Source: Oscillospiraceae bacterium
GTDB taxonomy: Bacteria; Bacillota; Clostridia; Oscillospirales; Oscillospiraceae
Assembly (NCBI GenBank): GCA_017506735.1
Contig: JAFVMW010000048.1
Coordinates: forward strand, 1 to 64,000
Direction: 5' to 3'
DNA: 64,000 bases
The position numbers and the translations under genes were made by a program. Below, piece after piece: positions 24,635 through 32,395 of this stretch (its first letter is position 1; each line of letters opens with the position of its first letter). The notes below the pieces were generated by a model. That model made no database searches. It was given only the letters and a program-made list of their open reading frames with translations, and had not been told where the DNA came from.

Positions 24635-25776
24635 AATTGACCTCCTAACCGGGCGAACTCTGCCCAGAATCGGGGATAGGATTTTTCCACGCATTCCGCG
24701 CCGAGGATTCCCACGGGCTGTGTACAAACTGTGGCGGCAATGGCGGCGGACATGGCGATGCGATGGTCGTTCACGGCATCCACTGTGCCGCCAGTGAGCC
24801 CGGTGCCGTATACCGTCAGGGTATCCTCCGTGGATTCAGCCCTGCCGCCCAGGGCTTCCAGCATAGCGATGACGGATGCCACCCGGTCGGATTCCTTCAG
24901 GCGAAGCCGCTGGATATTCGTGAATATTGCGCCATGCTTTGCGGCGGCTACCACGGAAAGGATGGGTACCAGATCTGGGATATCCGCTGCGGAGATGCGG
25001 CAATGTCCCTGTGCCAGCAGGGGGAGCAGCTCCGCTACCCTGCGGTCGCCCTGGGGGCTGTCCGGGTCAAGGCCGGTGACGGTCAGATCATTTCCCAGGG
25101 CCTGGGCCGCCAGCCAGAAGGCGCCGTTGGACCAGTCACCCTCTACAGTGATGGTATCCGGATGGGGGCCGTCAAACAGGGCGATGGCTGCCTGGGTCAT
25201 GTCCACATAGGGAGCCGATTCCAGCTTCCCCGTAACGGTGAGGGTGGATTCCCCATCCATCAGGCTGTGGGCAAACAGCAGTCCGCTGATAAACTGACTG
25301 CTCACGCCGCCATCGATGACATATTCTCCGGAGCGGAGCCTTCCGGTACAGCGCACCGTATCCTGCGTCGGACGGGACAGCCTGCAGCCCATCCGCTCCA
25401 TTTCCTCCCACAAAGGGGACAGGGGCCGCTGGGGCAGTCTGCCCTCCAGCCGGAAGGTGGCATCCACACCCATGGCACCGGCGATGGGTAGCAGAAACCG
25501 CAGGGTGGAGCCGCTTTCCCCACAGGGAAGGGTGGCTGTTTCCGGGTATTCGTGGATCGGAACGACCCGGTATCCGTAATTCGTCCGGGTAATCTGTGCG
25601 CCCAGTGCGTTCAGGCACGCCGCTGTAGCTTCGATGTCCCGGTTTGTCTCCCGGCAACGGAGGTTCGTGGGTGCGTCGGCAAAGGCGGCGCAAATCAGCA
25701 GGCGGTGGGCCTGTGACTTGGAGGGGATGGCCTCCACAAGTCCCTGCAGTTTATTCGGCTGAATTGTAATGTCCAT
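24631..25776 (-). CDS. aroA: 3-phosphoshikimate 1-carboxyvinyltransferase (EPSP synthase)
   Basis: A 381-residue EPSP synthase, shorter than the 427 of E. coli but with both halves of the inside-out barrel. Seen are IPSKSQAHRLLICAAFAD (shikimate-3-phosphate loop), LPCGESGSTLRFLLPIAGAMG (the GxxxT/PEP loop; here GESGSTLRF), SSQFISGLLFA, and RLRLKESDRVASVIAML with NDHRIAMSAAI at the C-terminus. Glycine rather than alanine in LPCGESGST suggests a class I-like loop, though glyphosate response cannot be told. Coupled to aroC by an ATGA overlap and one base from the aroB stop. Confidence 0.96.
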   Translation of the reverse strand: MDITIQPNKLQGLVEAIPSKSQAHRLLICAAFADAPTNLRCRETNRDIEATAACLNALGAQITRTNYGYRVVPIHEYPETATLPCGESGSTLRFLLPIAGAMGVDATFRLEGRLPQRPLSPLWEEMERMGCRLSRPTQDTVRCTGRLRSGEYVIDGGVSSQFISGLLFAHSLMDGESTLTVTGKLESAPYVDMTQAAIALFDGPHPDTITVEGDWSNGAFWLAAQALGNDLTVTGLDPDSPQGDRRVAELLPLLAQGHCRISAADIPDLVPILSVVAAAKHGAIFTNIQRLRLKESDRVASVIAMLEALGGRAESTEDTLTVYGTGLTGGTVDAVNDHRIAMSAAIAATVCTQPVGILGAECVEKSYPRFWAEFARLGGQL

Positions 25777-25777
25777 A

Positions 25778-26830
25778 TCAAAGACCTGCCTGAATAAAGT
25801 TTTCCAGCTCCTCCACCGGGGTGGGCCGGATGGCACAATTGCCGATGGCGAGGGGGATAATCAGATTGACGGTGGAGCCGGAACGCTTCTTGTCGGACAG
25901 GGCAGCGGTTGCCAGCATGGCGGCAGAAAAATGGGTATACAGCGGCAAACCGAACTGCCGCAAAAGCCATTGAATCCGGGCGGACACACCGTAATCGCAG
26001 ATGCCAAGGTTTGCACAGGCCCGGCCTGCGATGGCGGTGCCAATGGCTACGCACTGCCCATGGGACAGACCGTATTCGCTGAGGGCTTCCACCGCATGAC
26101 CGATGGTGTGGCCCAGATTCAGCAGATTCCGCTGGCCCCGGTCATATTCGTCAGCGTTTACAATGTTCCGCTTGTGCTCCACACACCGGGCTATGACCCT
26201 TTCCCGGTCAAAGCCCAGACCGTCCCGGACAAGCTCCATGAAAAGGGCTTCGTCAAACAAAATGGCGGTCTTGATGATCTCGGCACAGCCATCCCGGAAG
26301 GTATCCTCCGGCAGACTGTCCAGACAGTCCAGATCGCACAGCACCAGGCTTGGCTGGCAGAAGGCACCGGCCAGATTTTTTCCGGCAGGCAGATCGATGG
26401 CGGTCTTGCCGCCCACGCTGGAATCCACAGCGGCCAGCAAAGTGGTGGGAACCTGGACGAAGCGAATGCCTCTCAGATAAGTGGCGGCTGCAAAGCCGGC
26501 CAGATCTCCCACAACGCCGCCGCCCAGGGCCACGATGATGTCCTGTCGGCTCAGACGGCTGTCCGCCAGAAACTGGAGCAGCTCCAGATAGGTGGCACCT
26601 GACTTGCTCTCCTCTCCGGCAGGGAATACGAAGGAGCAGGTGTCAAGGCCGGCCATTTTCAGACTTAAATCCGCCGCCGCCCCGTACAGGGGCCAGACGT
26701 TGGAATCGCTGACGATGCAGACCTTATTCGCCTTTCCCAGACCGGCGACCTTCTCCCCCAGCAGGGGCAGAAGTCCGCGGCCGATCTCCACCTGGTAACA
26801 TTTGGAAGCGGTTACTTCAACGGTTGTCAT
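25778..26830 (-). CDS. aroB: 3-dehydroquinate synthase
   Basis: A 350-residue NAD- and zinc-dependent enzyme closing DAHP to 3-dehydroquinate. Motifs include FPAGEESKSGATYLELLQFL, ALGGGVVGDLAGFAAATYLRGIRFVQVPTTLLAAVDSSVGGKTAIDLPAGKN and the metal-ligand region GHTIGHAVEAL with a following HGQCVAIG. ATG 26830 overlaps tyrA (stop at 26827) as ATGA. It is the second enzyme of the shikimate part and sits between tyrA and aroA. Confidence 0.96.
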   Translation of the reverse strand: MTTVEVTASKCYQVEIGRGLLPLLGEKVAGLGKANKVCIVSDSNVWPLYGAAADLSLKMAGLDTCSFVFPAGEESKSGATYLELLQFLADSRLSRQDIIVALGGGVVGDLAGFAAATYLRGIRFVQVPTTLLAAVDSSVGGKTAIDLPAGKNLAGAFCQPSLVLCDLDCLDSLPEDTFRDGCAEIIKTAILFDEALFMELVRDGLGFDRERVIARCVEHKRNIVNADEYDRGQRNLLNLGHTIGHAVEALSEYGLSHGQCVAIGTAIAGRACANLGICDYGVSARIQWLLRQFGLPLYTHFSAAMLATAALSDKKRSGSTVNLIIPLAIGNCAIRPTPVEELENFIQAGL

Positions 26831-27657
26831 CCGTCCACCTGTTCCTTTCTCTGCTTGCCCTCCTCCAGCAGCCGGACCAGTTCGTTCAGATCCTCCTGCT
26901 CGATGGCCTGCTGATACTGGGTCAGAGCGGCAATGTAGGTTTCCAGCTCTTTTTTCACATACTCCCGGTTTTCCAGGAACAGCTCTGCCCACATCCGGGG
27001 ATTCAGCCAGGCAACTCTGGTCAGATCCCGGTAGGAGCCTGCGGAGAAGCCCTTGTGCTCCATGGCGGTGGGGGATTTGATGAAAGCGTTGCTTAAAATA
27101 TGGGGCATCTGGCTGGTGAAGGCGATCATCCGGTCGTGATCCTCCGCAGTGGTTACGGAGAAGGAGCCGAAGCCGCAGGGGGCCAGGGCCTGCTTCGCCC
27201 GGTCCAGAAGATCGATGTCGTCAAAACGGTGGGGCACCAGCACCATGGGCTGGCCCTGGAACAGATCCGCCCGGCTGTACTTGAAGCCGGAGAACTGGGT
27301 GCCTGCCATGGGATGTCCGCCCATAAAGGTGAAACCGAAGCGCTCTGCCAGAGGGAAGCACCGGCCGCAGACCGCCTGCTTCACGCCGCAGGCATCCATC
27401 ACCAGGGCCTTGGGATTGACCAGGGGGGCCTTCTCCTCCAGCCAGGCGGCGCTGCCCTCGGGGTAAATGGCAAGCAGAATCAGATCGCACTGTCCGATTC
27501 GGTCATCGGTCAGTTCTCCGTCCACTGCGCCTGCAAGCTGGGCAAAGGCGAGCATACTCTGGTCCAGCTCCGCGGCGTAAACCGTATGGCCTGCCATGGC
27601 ATAGGCCCGGGCAAGGCTGCCGCCGATGAGGCCCAGACCGAGAATTCCAACGGTCAT
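26827..27657 (-). CDS. tyrA: Prephenate dehydrogenase
   Basis: A 276-residue NAD-dependent dehydrogenase that takes prephenate to 4-hydroxyphenylpyruvate for tyrosine. The Rossmann motif is GILGLGLIGGSLARAY at 4-19; MGGHPMAGTQFSGFKYSRADLFQG holds the substrate-site His, and MPHILSNAFIKSP follows. There is no ACT domain, so feedback by tyrosine at the enzyme is less likely and regulation through the leader may matter more. It overlaps DAHP synthase by one base (TAATG). Confidence 0.94.
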   Translation of the reverse strand: MTVGILGLGLIGGSLARAYAMAGHTVYAAELDQSMLAFAQLAGAVDGELTDDRIGQCDLILLAIYPEGSAAWLEEKAPLVNPKALVMDACGVKQAVCGRCFPLAERFGFTFMGGHPMAGTQFSGFKYSRADLFQGQPMVLVPHRFDDIDLLDRAKQALAPCGFGSFSVTTAEDHDRMIAFTSQMPHILSNAFIKSPTAMEHKGFSAGSYRDLTRVAWLNPRMWAELFLENREYVKKELETYIAALTQYQQAIEQEDLNELVRLLEEGKQRKEQVDG

Positions 27658-28664
27658 TACTGCATCGCCTCCCGGATGATGTTGACCCGGCGGTTCAGAT
27701 CCGCGAACTGATCCGGGGTCAGGGACTGGGCACCGTCGCACAGGGCCTTGGAGGGATTGTTGTGAACCTCGATCATAATGCCGTCAGCTCCGGCTGCCGC
27801 TGCCGCCGCAGCCATGGGGGGCACCAGGTAAGCCTTGCCGGTGCCGTGGCTGGGGTCCACCACCACGGGCAGATGGGTCAGCTTGTGGAGTACCGGAACG
27901 GCGCTGATATCCAGGGTGTTCCGGGTGTAGGTTTCATAGGTGCGGATGCCGCGCTCACAGAGGATCACGTTTTCGTTGCCCTCGCTCATAATATATTCCG
28001 CGCTCATCAGAAGCTCCTGCAGGGTGCCGGCGATGCCGCGCTTCAGCAGGATGGGCTTGTCAGTTTTGCCCACTTCCTTCAGCAGATCGAAATTCTGCAC
28101 ATTTCTCGCGCCGATCTGGATGATGTCGATGTCGTGGAACTGATCCAGATGGTGAATGTTCATCAGCTCGGTACAGATGGGCAGGCCTGTGGCCTTTCTT
28201 GCTGCCCGGAGCAGCTCCAGACCCTCGGTACCAAGGCCCTGGAAGGCGTAGGGGGAGGTTCTGGGCTTGAAGGCGCCGCCCCGGAGGATTTTGGCTCCGG
28301 CGGCCTTGACACGGGTGGCCACCTCGATGATCTGATCCTCATTCTCCACAGAGCAGGGGCCTGCAATCATGGCAAAATGACCGCCGCCCAGCTTCACCTT
28401 GGCCTCACCGATTTCAATCACGGTGTCCATGGGATGGAACATCCGGTTGGCCTGCTTGAAGGGGTCGGAAATCCGCTTCACGCTCTGGACGATTTCCAGG
28501 GAAGCCAGCAGATCCATATCCACCTTGCTGGTGTCACCGATCAGGCCCAGCACAGTTACCTCGGTGCCCTCGGAAATGTGGACATCCAGATTCATCCGCT
28601 TCAGCCAGTCTACCAGATGCTGGAGCTGGGCGGGGGTGGTTCCATGTTTCAGTACAGCGATCAT
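27657..28664 (-). CDS. aroF: 3-deoxy-7-phosphoheptulonate (DAHP) synthase
   Basis: A 335-residue type I-beta DAHP synthase, first step of the pathway. Residues 1-70 are a ferredoxin-like regulatory domain (VLKHGTTPAQLQHLVDWLKRMNLDVHISEG), as in Thermotoga where it binds Tyr or Phe. The barrel follows with IAGPCSVENEDQI, RGGAFKPRTSPYAFQGLG, LLKRGIAGTL and VDPSHGTGKAYLVPPM. It is the first gene of the operon. Ribosome-binding site AAGGAG overlaps the T-rich tail of the leader terminator, so attenuation would control access to this gene. Confidence 0.96.
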   Translation of the reverse strand: MIAVLKHGTTPAQLQHLVDWLKRMNLDVHISEGTEVTVLGLIGDTSKVDMDLLASLEIVQSVKRISDPFKQANRMFHPMDTVIEIGEAKVKLGGGHFAMIAGPCSVENEDQIIEVATRVKAAGAKILRGGAFKPRTSPYAFQGLGTEGLELLRAARKATGLPICTELMNIHHLDQFHDIDIIQIGARNVQNFDLLKEVGKTDKPILLKRGIAGTLQELLMSAEYIMSEGNENVILCERGIRTYETYTRNTLDISAVPVLHKLTHLPVVVDPSHGTGKAYLVPPMAAAAAAAGADGIMIEVHNNPSKALCDGAQSLTPDQFADLNRRVNIIREAMQ

Positions 28665-28689
28665 AACAACATCTCCTTAAAAAATAAAG

Positions 28690-28720
28690 CCGCACCTCAC
28701 GATTGATTCGTGCGGTGCGG
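28690..28720 (-). terminator. Attenuator terminator in the aromatic operon leader
   Basis: CCGCACC-GCACGA / TCGTGA-GGTGCGG stem (7 bp, a mismatch, then 5 bp) with an ATCAA loop and a CTTTATTTTTT tail, placed between the leader peptide and the DAHP synthase start. Its position makes it the likely switch of the whole operon. Confidence 0.85.
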
Positions 28721-28776
28721 TAAAAATACGGGTCTATGATTGGCTCGTCGATCATTTGCAGCAGCACAAATCGCTA

Positions 28777-28842
28777 TTACCTTTTACCAAAAAAGTAATA
28801 GTAGCCAAAAAAGTATGCCTTTGCAAATACAGTCTGGCTCAT
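28777..28842 (-). CDS. Phe/Tyr-rich leader peptide of the aromatic operon
   Basis: A 21-codon reading frame with GGAGG ten bases before ATG. It ends AYFFGYYYFFGKR and then stops, giving five Phe and four Tyr codons, nearly all in a run of nine positions. It lies between the promoter at 28879 and the terminator at 28690. This is the pheL-type arrangement: a ribosome that stalls for lack of charged tRNA-Phe or tRNA-Tyr would favour an antiterminator. No Trp codon is present. The competing antiterminator helix could not be settled by eye. Confidence 0.8.
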   Translation of the reverse strand: MSQTVFAKAYFFGYYYFFGKR

Positions 28843-28878
28843 GTGGGCTGCGCCTCCGAAATTGGATTGGATAACAGG

Positions 28879-28907
28879 AGTATAGCACAACAGTTTTTTA
28901 ATTGCAA
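28879..28907 (-). promoter_or_regulatory. Promoter of the aromatic amino acid operon
   Basis: TTGCAA, 17-bp spacer, TATACT reading towards the leader peptide on the minus strand; transcription should start about 30 bp before the leader ATG. Confidence 0.75.
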
Positions 28908-28950
28908 GAGGAAGAAATAAAAATTTTACCGTTTTTTGTAAGAGGGCAAT

Positions 28951-29355
28951 CTACCTGGTTGTTTCCACTCCGCTGTCCCAGTCGATGCTGGCCCGGCGTT
29001 CGATCTCCTCCGGGCCCATGGGATCGACTGCCTGATAGGTGACGGTTCGCTCTTCCCGGGTGTTTTCACCGGTATGGGTGGTGAAGATGACCCGGCATTC
29101 GTATTTGTGGTCAAGGCCCAGAAGCTGCCGGAAAAAGCCTGTTTTGGCTTCAATCTCGAACCGCATATCCTCCGTGCCGTTTTCCACCGTTTTTCCGGTG
29201 TATTCCGGGCCGTATACCCCTTCCAGCGCAGCCGTCAGATCAGCGGCTGCGGAACCGCTGTAGTACGGTACGGGCATCCGGAACCAGAGAAGCAATACTG
29301 CCGCGCATACGATGACCAGCAACGCGATTCCCGGCGCTTTCATTTTTTGTTTCAT
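28951..29355 (-). CDS. Single-span membrane protein of the PadR/DUF2812 operon
   Basis: A 134-residue protein with one N-terminal transmembrane segment (GIALLVIVCAAVLLLWF, about 9-25) and an outside domain with no named family: YYSGSAAADLTAALEGVYG, then a beta-rich part. It is the last gene of the PadR unit and its ATG overlaps the preceding stop as ATGA. It was probably made together with the two DUF2812 proteins; nothing points to an enzymatic role. It is not a lipoprotein, as no lipobox Cys is visible. Confidence 0.7.
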   Translation of the reverse strand: MKQKMKAPGIALLVIVCAAVLLLWFRMPVPYYSGSAAADLTAALEGVYGPEYTGKTVENGTEDMRFEIEAKTGFFRQLLGLDHKYECRVIFTTHTGENTREERTVTYQAVDPMGPEEIERRASIDWDSGVETTR

Positions 29356-30584
29356 TGCTTTGTACCTCCATCTTCTTCATTTGCGATCAGTATTGCGGCG
29401 ATTTCCTCCAGCGAAGGGGCATCGGGATGCTCGCTGAACAGATGCAGGCTGGCTTCCAGGGCCACATTTCCCTTGCGGATCAGAATTACATCCAGGGGAT
29501 CTTTGTAGTAATCCGAATCAATGTGATAGGCCCCCACCCAGTCCGCTCCCTCCACGTTCATGGGGATCGAATCGAAGCTGCCCTGGAAAAAACCACGGAG
29601 CCGGTCAAAGAACCGGGCTTCCCGGCAGTAGCCTCCGGCGATCCAGGCAAAGTCCGTTTCAAAGCGGTTTAAGTTCCAGTAGCCGCTGACGGTGGTGCCG
29701 TCGGGGAAGGTCAGCCGGAAATGCTCGCCCAAATCCAGGCAAGCCGGGGCGGCGTCGGTGTCCCACTCATAAATATAGTTGGAGGAGCTGATGTGGGTGA
29801 TCTCCGCCTCCGGGAACAGGTCGGAAGCTGTGATGTAAGAAAGCTCCAATGCCTGAGCCGCTGTCAGCTCGTCGCCGTATTTTGTGTAGTCCGGCATCAG
29901 AAGGATGATGGCCCCGATCCAGATGACGAAGACGCCTGTCCGAAGAAGCTGAAGGGTGTAGGTTTTCGCCGGGGAATGGGCGGTGTGTTCGTCGGGGAAG
30001 ATGCCCTGCTTCAGCTTTTTGCGGAACCGGATGATATGTACCAGACCCGGCAGCCAGGCGAGAAGGGCGCACAGCAGGAACAGCAGCTTGGGCACATGGG
30101 AATACCAGCCGGCCCACAGAAGGGTTTCAAAGAAGGGCAGTTGGTGTCCGCTGTTCATAATCAGTCCGTAGAGCAGAATCCAGAACAAATGGACCTTCAG
30201 CCGCTTTTCCACGGTTTCCAGGGCGATGGCCTGCACCCGGGGGTCGGTGTTCAGCTCCGGGGCCTGGGGATCGGTGCAGGCGAAGATCCAGAACTGGCCC
30301 CGGTAGGTTACATAATCCCAACCGAAGTCGGCGTGAAATCGGATCGTTTCCTGATCGGGCTCCTCGGGATAGGCGTTGGGGGTGGCGATGCGCTGGGGGA
30401 TCTTTTCGGCAGGAACCAGGCGGTAACGGGTTTGGGAGGGTTCCTCCGTGACAAAATAGGCAAAGCCGTACTGAAAGGCGTGGCCACGGCAGAGCCGGAA
30501 GCCCTTGGCGGCCATTTCCTCCAGCCAATGCTCCGTGCCACGGATGTCATAGTCCGGGCAGGGGGGAAGGCGTTTTACTTCCAT
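29352..30584 (-). CDS. DUF2812 domain membrane protein, copy 1
   Basis: A 410-residue protein. Its N-terminal DUF2812 domain (about 5-125) contains RGTEHWLEEMAAKGFRLCRGHAFQYGFAYF, followed by several hydrophobic segments between about 135 and 235 and a soluble C-terminal part of about 170 residues. DUF2812 proteins of Clostridia are usually found beside PadR regulators and may act in membrane stress sensing, but no function has been shown. It shares the layout of the next upstream gene, so the pair came from duplication. The distance to that gene is 18 bp. Confidence 0.85.
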   Translation of the reverse strand: MEVKRLPPCPDYDIRGTEHWLEEMAAKGFRLCRGHAFQYGFAYFVTEEPSQTRYRLVPAEKIPQRIATPNAYPEEPDQETIRFHADFGWDYVTYRGQFWIFACTDPQAPELNTDPRVQAIALETVEKRLKVHLFWILLYGLIMNSGHQLPFFETLLWAGWYSHVPKLLFLLCALLAWLPGLVHIIRFRKKLKQGIFPDEHTAHSPAKTYTLQLLRTGVFVIWIGAIILLMPDYTKYGDELTAAQALELSYITASDLFPEAEITHISSSNYIYEWDTDAAPACLDLGEHFRLTFPDGTTVSGYWNLNRFETDFAWIAGGYCREARFFDRLRGFFQGSFDSIPMNVEGADWVGAYHIDSDYYKDPLDVILIRKGNVALEASLHLFSEHPDAPSLEEIAAILIANEEDGGTKQ

Positions 30585-30602
30585 ATTCTGACCTCCCTTC
30601 GG

Positions 30603-31799
30603 TCATTCCAGATTGGCAAGTACGATTTGGGCGATCTGCTCGGGGGTGTAGTAGTTCTCCAGTGTCCGGTCGTACTGAACCCGGATGGCGGTGCTGCCCC
30701 TGCACAGGACGATGCCGGGATTGTAGCGGTAGTACCGAATGGCGTAATCCGCGCCCTCCACCGCAAGCACCCGGGATTTCTCTCCCTGTTCAACGATCCG
30801 GTCGCCGAAGGAACCGGCGGAGGAGTAGGCCAGCTCCCGGGCAAGCATCTCGGCGAACCAGGGATACCGGGTCTGATGATACCAGATCCGCAGGTAGAAC
30901 CAGTCCGTTTCTCCGTTGTCCACTTCGCTCCATTCCACATACTCATAATTGGCAGGGGAGATAAAGTTTTCCCAGTAAGTAACCTCGTTTTTGATCATGT
31001 GTCCGTCAGGAGTCACTTCCTGCCCCGGGAAGAAATCCTGCACCGTGGCAAAGGGCAGGGGAGCGTTCCACTCCGACATGGGGACGGCTCCGGCCTCGGA
31101 CACCGTATCCGCGCCCAGGGTCAGGAAGGAGAATACCAGAAAGATTCCGGCGCACCACCGGCACAGCCGCCCGGTGTAAAGCCATTTGGCCTTGCTGCGG
31201 TATTCCGCCCGGTGGGACATGGGGATACCGGCCTTCAACTGACGCTTCAGCTTCATCATGCGAAACAGCGCAATGAGCTTCACAATGGGGAAGGAAAGCA
31301 GAAAGCCCAGCAGCAGCAGGCTCTTTGCAAGACCCCAGACCACCGTCAGGGTGAACAGGACGGACCCGTGGAAGAACCAGAAAACAAGGGTATACCAGAA
31401 AATTGCTGACAGCTCGGTACGCTGGAATTTGTTCAGCGCCTGAAAGGTCATGGCCTGCACCCGGGGATCGGTGTGCAGCTCCGGGGCATCGGGTTCCCCG
31501 GTGACGTAGATGAAGAACTGGCCGAACCGGCCCCGGTATTCCCAGCCCATTTCCTGGTGGAAGGCGATCACATCGTCATCGGGATCGTGGGTGGGTGAAA
31601 ACAGGCCGCCCTGGGTATCCGTGGCCTCCAGCCGGAACCGGAGAGCGGCAGGCTCACCCCGGACAAAGGTGGCAACTCCCCAAAAGACACCGTCCCGGTC
31701 CAGATAAAGACCCTGGGCGGCCATATCCTCCAGCCAGCTTTCCATACCGGCAATGTCATACTTGGAGCAGGGGGGAATGCGGCAGTAATAGGTTTTCAT
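30603..31799 (-). CDS. DUF2812 domain membrane protein, copy 2
   Basis: A 398-residue protein with the DUF2812 domain first (CSKYDIAGMESWLEDMAAQGLYLDRDGVFWGVATF), a hydrophobic central part (for example FWFFHGSVLFTLTVVWGLAKSLLLLGFLLSFPIV) and a C-terminal outer domain. Start at 31799 is preferred because GGTGGTTG lies upstream and the family starts with MKTYYCRI-like sequence. It is the paralogue of the protein at 29352-30584 and is preceded by padR after 64 bp containing a small TTCACTCTCC palindrome. Function unknown. Confidence 0.85.
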   Translation of the reverse strand: MKTYYCRIPPCSKYDIAGMESWLEDMAAQGLYLDRDGVFWGVATFVRGEPAALRFRLEATDTQGGLFSPTHDPDDDVIAFHQEMGWEYRGRFGQFFIYVTGEPDAPELHTDPRVQAMTFQALNKFQRTELSAIFWYTLVFWFFHGSVLFTLTVVWGLAKSLLLLGFLLSFPIVKLIALFRMMKLKRQLKAGIPMSHRAEYRSKAKWLYTGRLCRWCAGIFLVFSFLTLGADTVSEAGAVPMSEWNAPLPFATVQDFFPGQEVTPDGHMIKNEVTYWENFISPANYEYVEWSEVDNGETDWFYLRIWYHQTRYPWFAEMLARELAYSSAGSFGDRIVEQGEKSRVLAVEGADYAIRYYRYNPGIVLCRGSTAIRVQYDRTLENYYTPEQIAQIVLANLE

Positions 31800-31863
31800 A
31801 TTGAGCAACCACCTTTCTGGTGTCAGAGTGGAGATCTGTATCTCAAATCTTCACTCTCCAATC

Positions 31864-32238
31864 TTAAATGCAGGGTGCCGGCATTTCCTGCCCGGGGAGC
31901 TGACGGGGGGCAGCGTCGGCAAGATACGCGTCATCCGGGGTTTCCGCGTCGGCGATGCAGCTTTTCAGCCGGGCCAGCTCCTCGTTGTAGGCATCCAGCC
32001 CCTTCCGGGTGATGGCGTAGGTGCGCTTCCGGCCGGATACGGCGGTTTCCTCGATGAAGCCCTCTTTCTCAAACTTTCCGAGAATGGTGTACAGGGTGGC
32101 AGGGCCAAGCAGCACCCGGCCACGGGTTTTGCCGTCGCAGTAAGCGGCGATGTCAATGCCGCACATGGGCCCCCGGCTCAGGGCCATCAGGGTGTAGAAC
32201 ATGGACTCCGTCAGAATCTCCATGGCCTTCTTCGGCAT
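31864..32238 (-). CDS. PadR family transcriptional regulator
   Basis: A 124-residue PadR-like winged-helix repressor: EILTESMFYTLMALSRGPMCGIDIAAYCDGKTRGRVLLGPATLYTILGKFEKEGFIEE (winged helix, 5-62) followed by RKRTYAITRKGLDAYNEELARL and a short dimer helix. It is the first gene of a four-gene unit with two DUF2812 proteins. The AT-rich inverted repeat in its promoter (32261-32303) is the likely operator, so the unit would be autoregulated; the inducer is unknown. Confidence 0.9.
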   Translation of the reverse strand: MPKKAMEILTESMFYTLMALSRGPMCGIDIAAYCDGKTRGRVLLGPATLYTILGKFEKEGFIEETAVSGRKRTYAITRKGLDAYNEELARLKSCIADAETPDDAYLADAAPRQLPGQEMPAPCI

Positions 32239-32260
32239 GAGAACCACTCCTTCCTATGTT

Positions 32261-32303
32261 ATATCGTTATATGATATCGTGTGATGATATTATATAACGA
32301 TAT
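32261..32303. promoter_or_regulatory. Palindromic operator upstream of padR
   Basis: ATATCGTTATAT and ATATAACGATAT form a perfect 12-bp inverted repeat around a 19-bp spacer with inner GATATCGTG/TGATGATAT symmetry. It sits over the padR promoter in an otherwise GC-rich region and fits a PadR binding site (ATAT...ATAT type). Confidence 0.7.
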
Positions 32304-32395
32304 TGCCTGTTTGTCAACTCCGTCTTGCCTCTTTTGAAGGGATGCATTAAAATAAAACCAGAATCATGCCGATCACAGAAGAAAGGGGAATCACC

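Noticed and set aside
28534..28767. A 77-codon minus-strand frame with PYFYR that also crosses the attenuator and could be a leader peptide
   Set aside because: It runs into the DAHP synthase gene in another frame, lacks a ribosome-binding site, and the separate 21-codon frame upstream has both a GGAGG and a far richer Phe/Tyr run.
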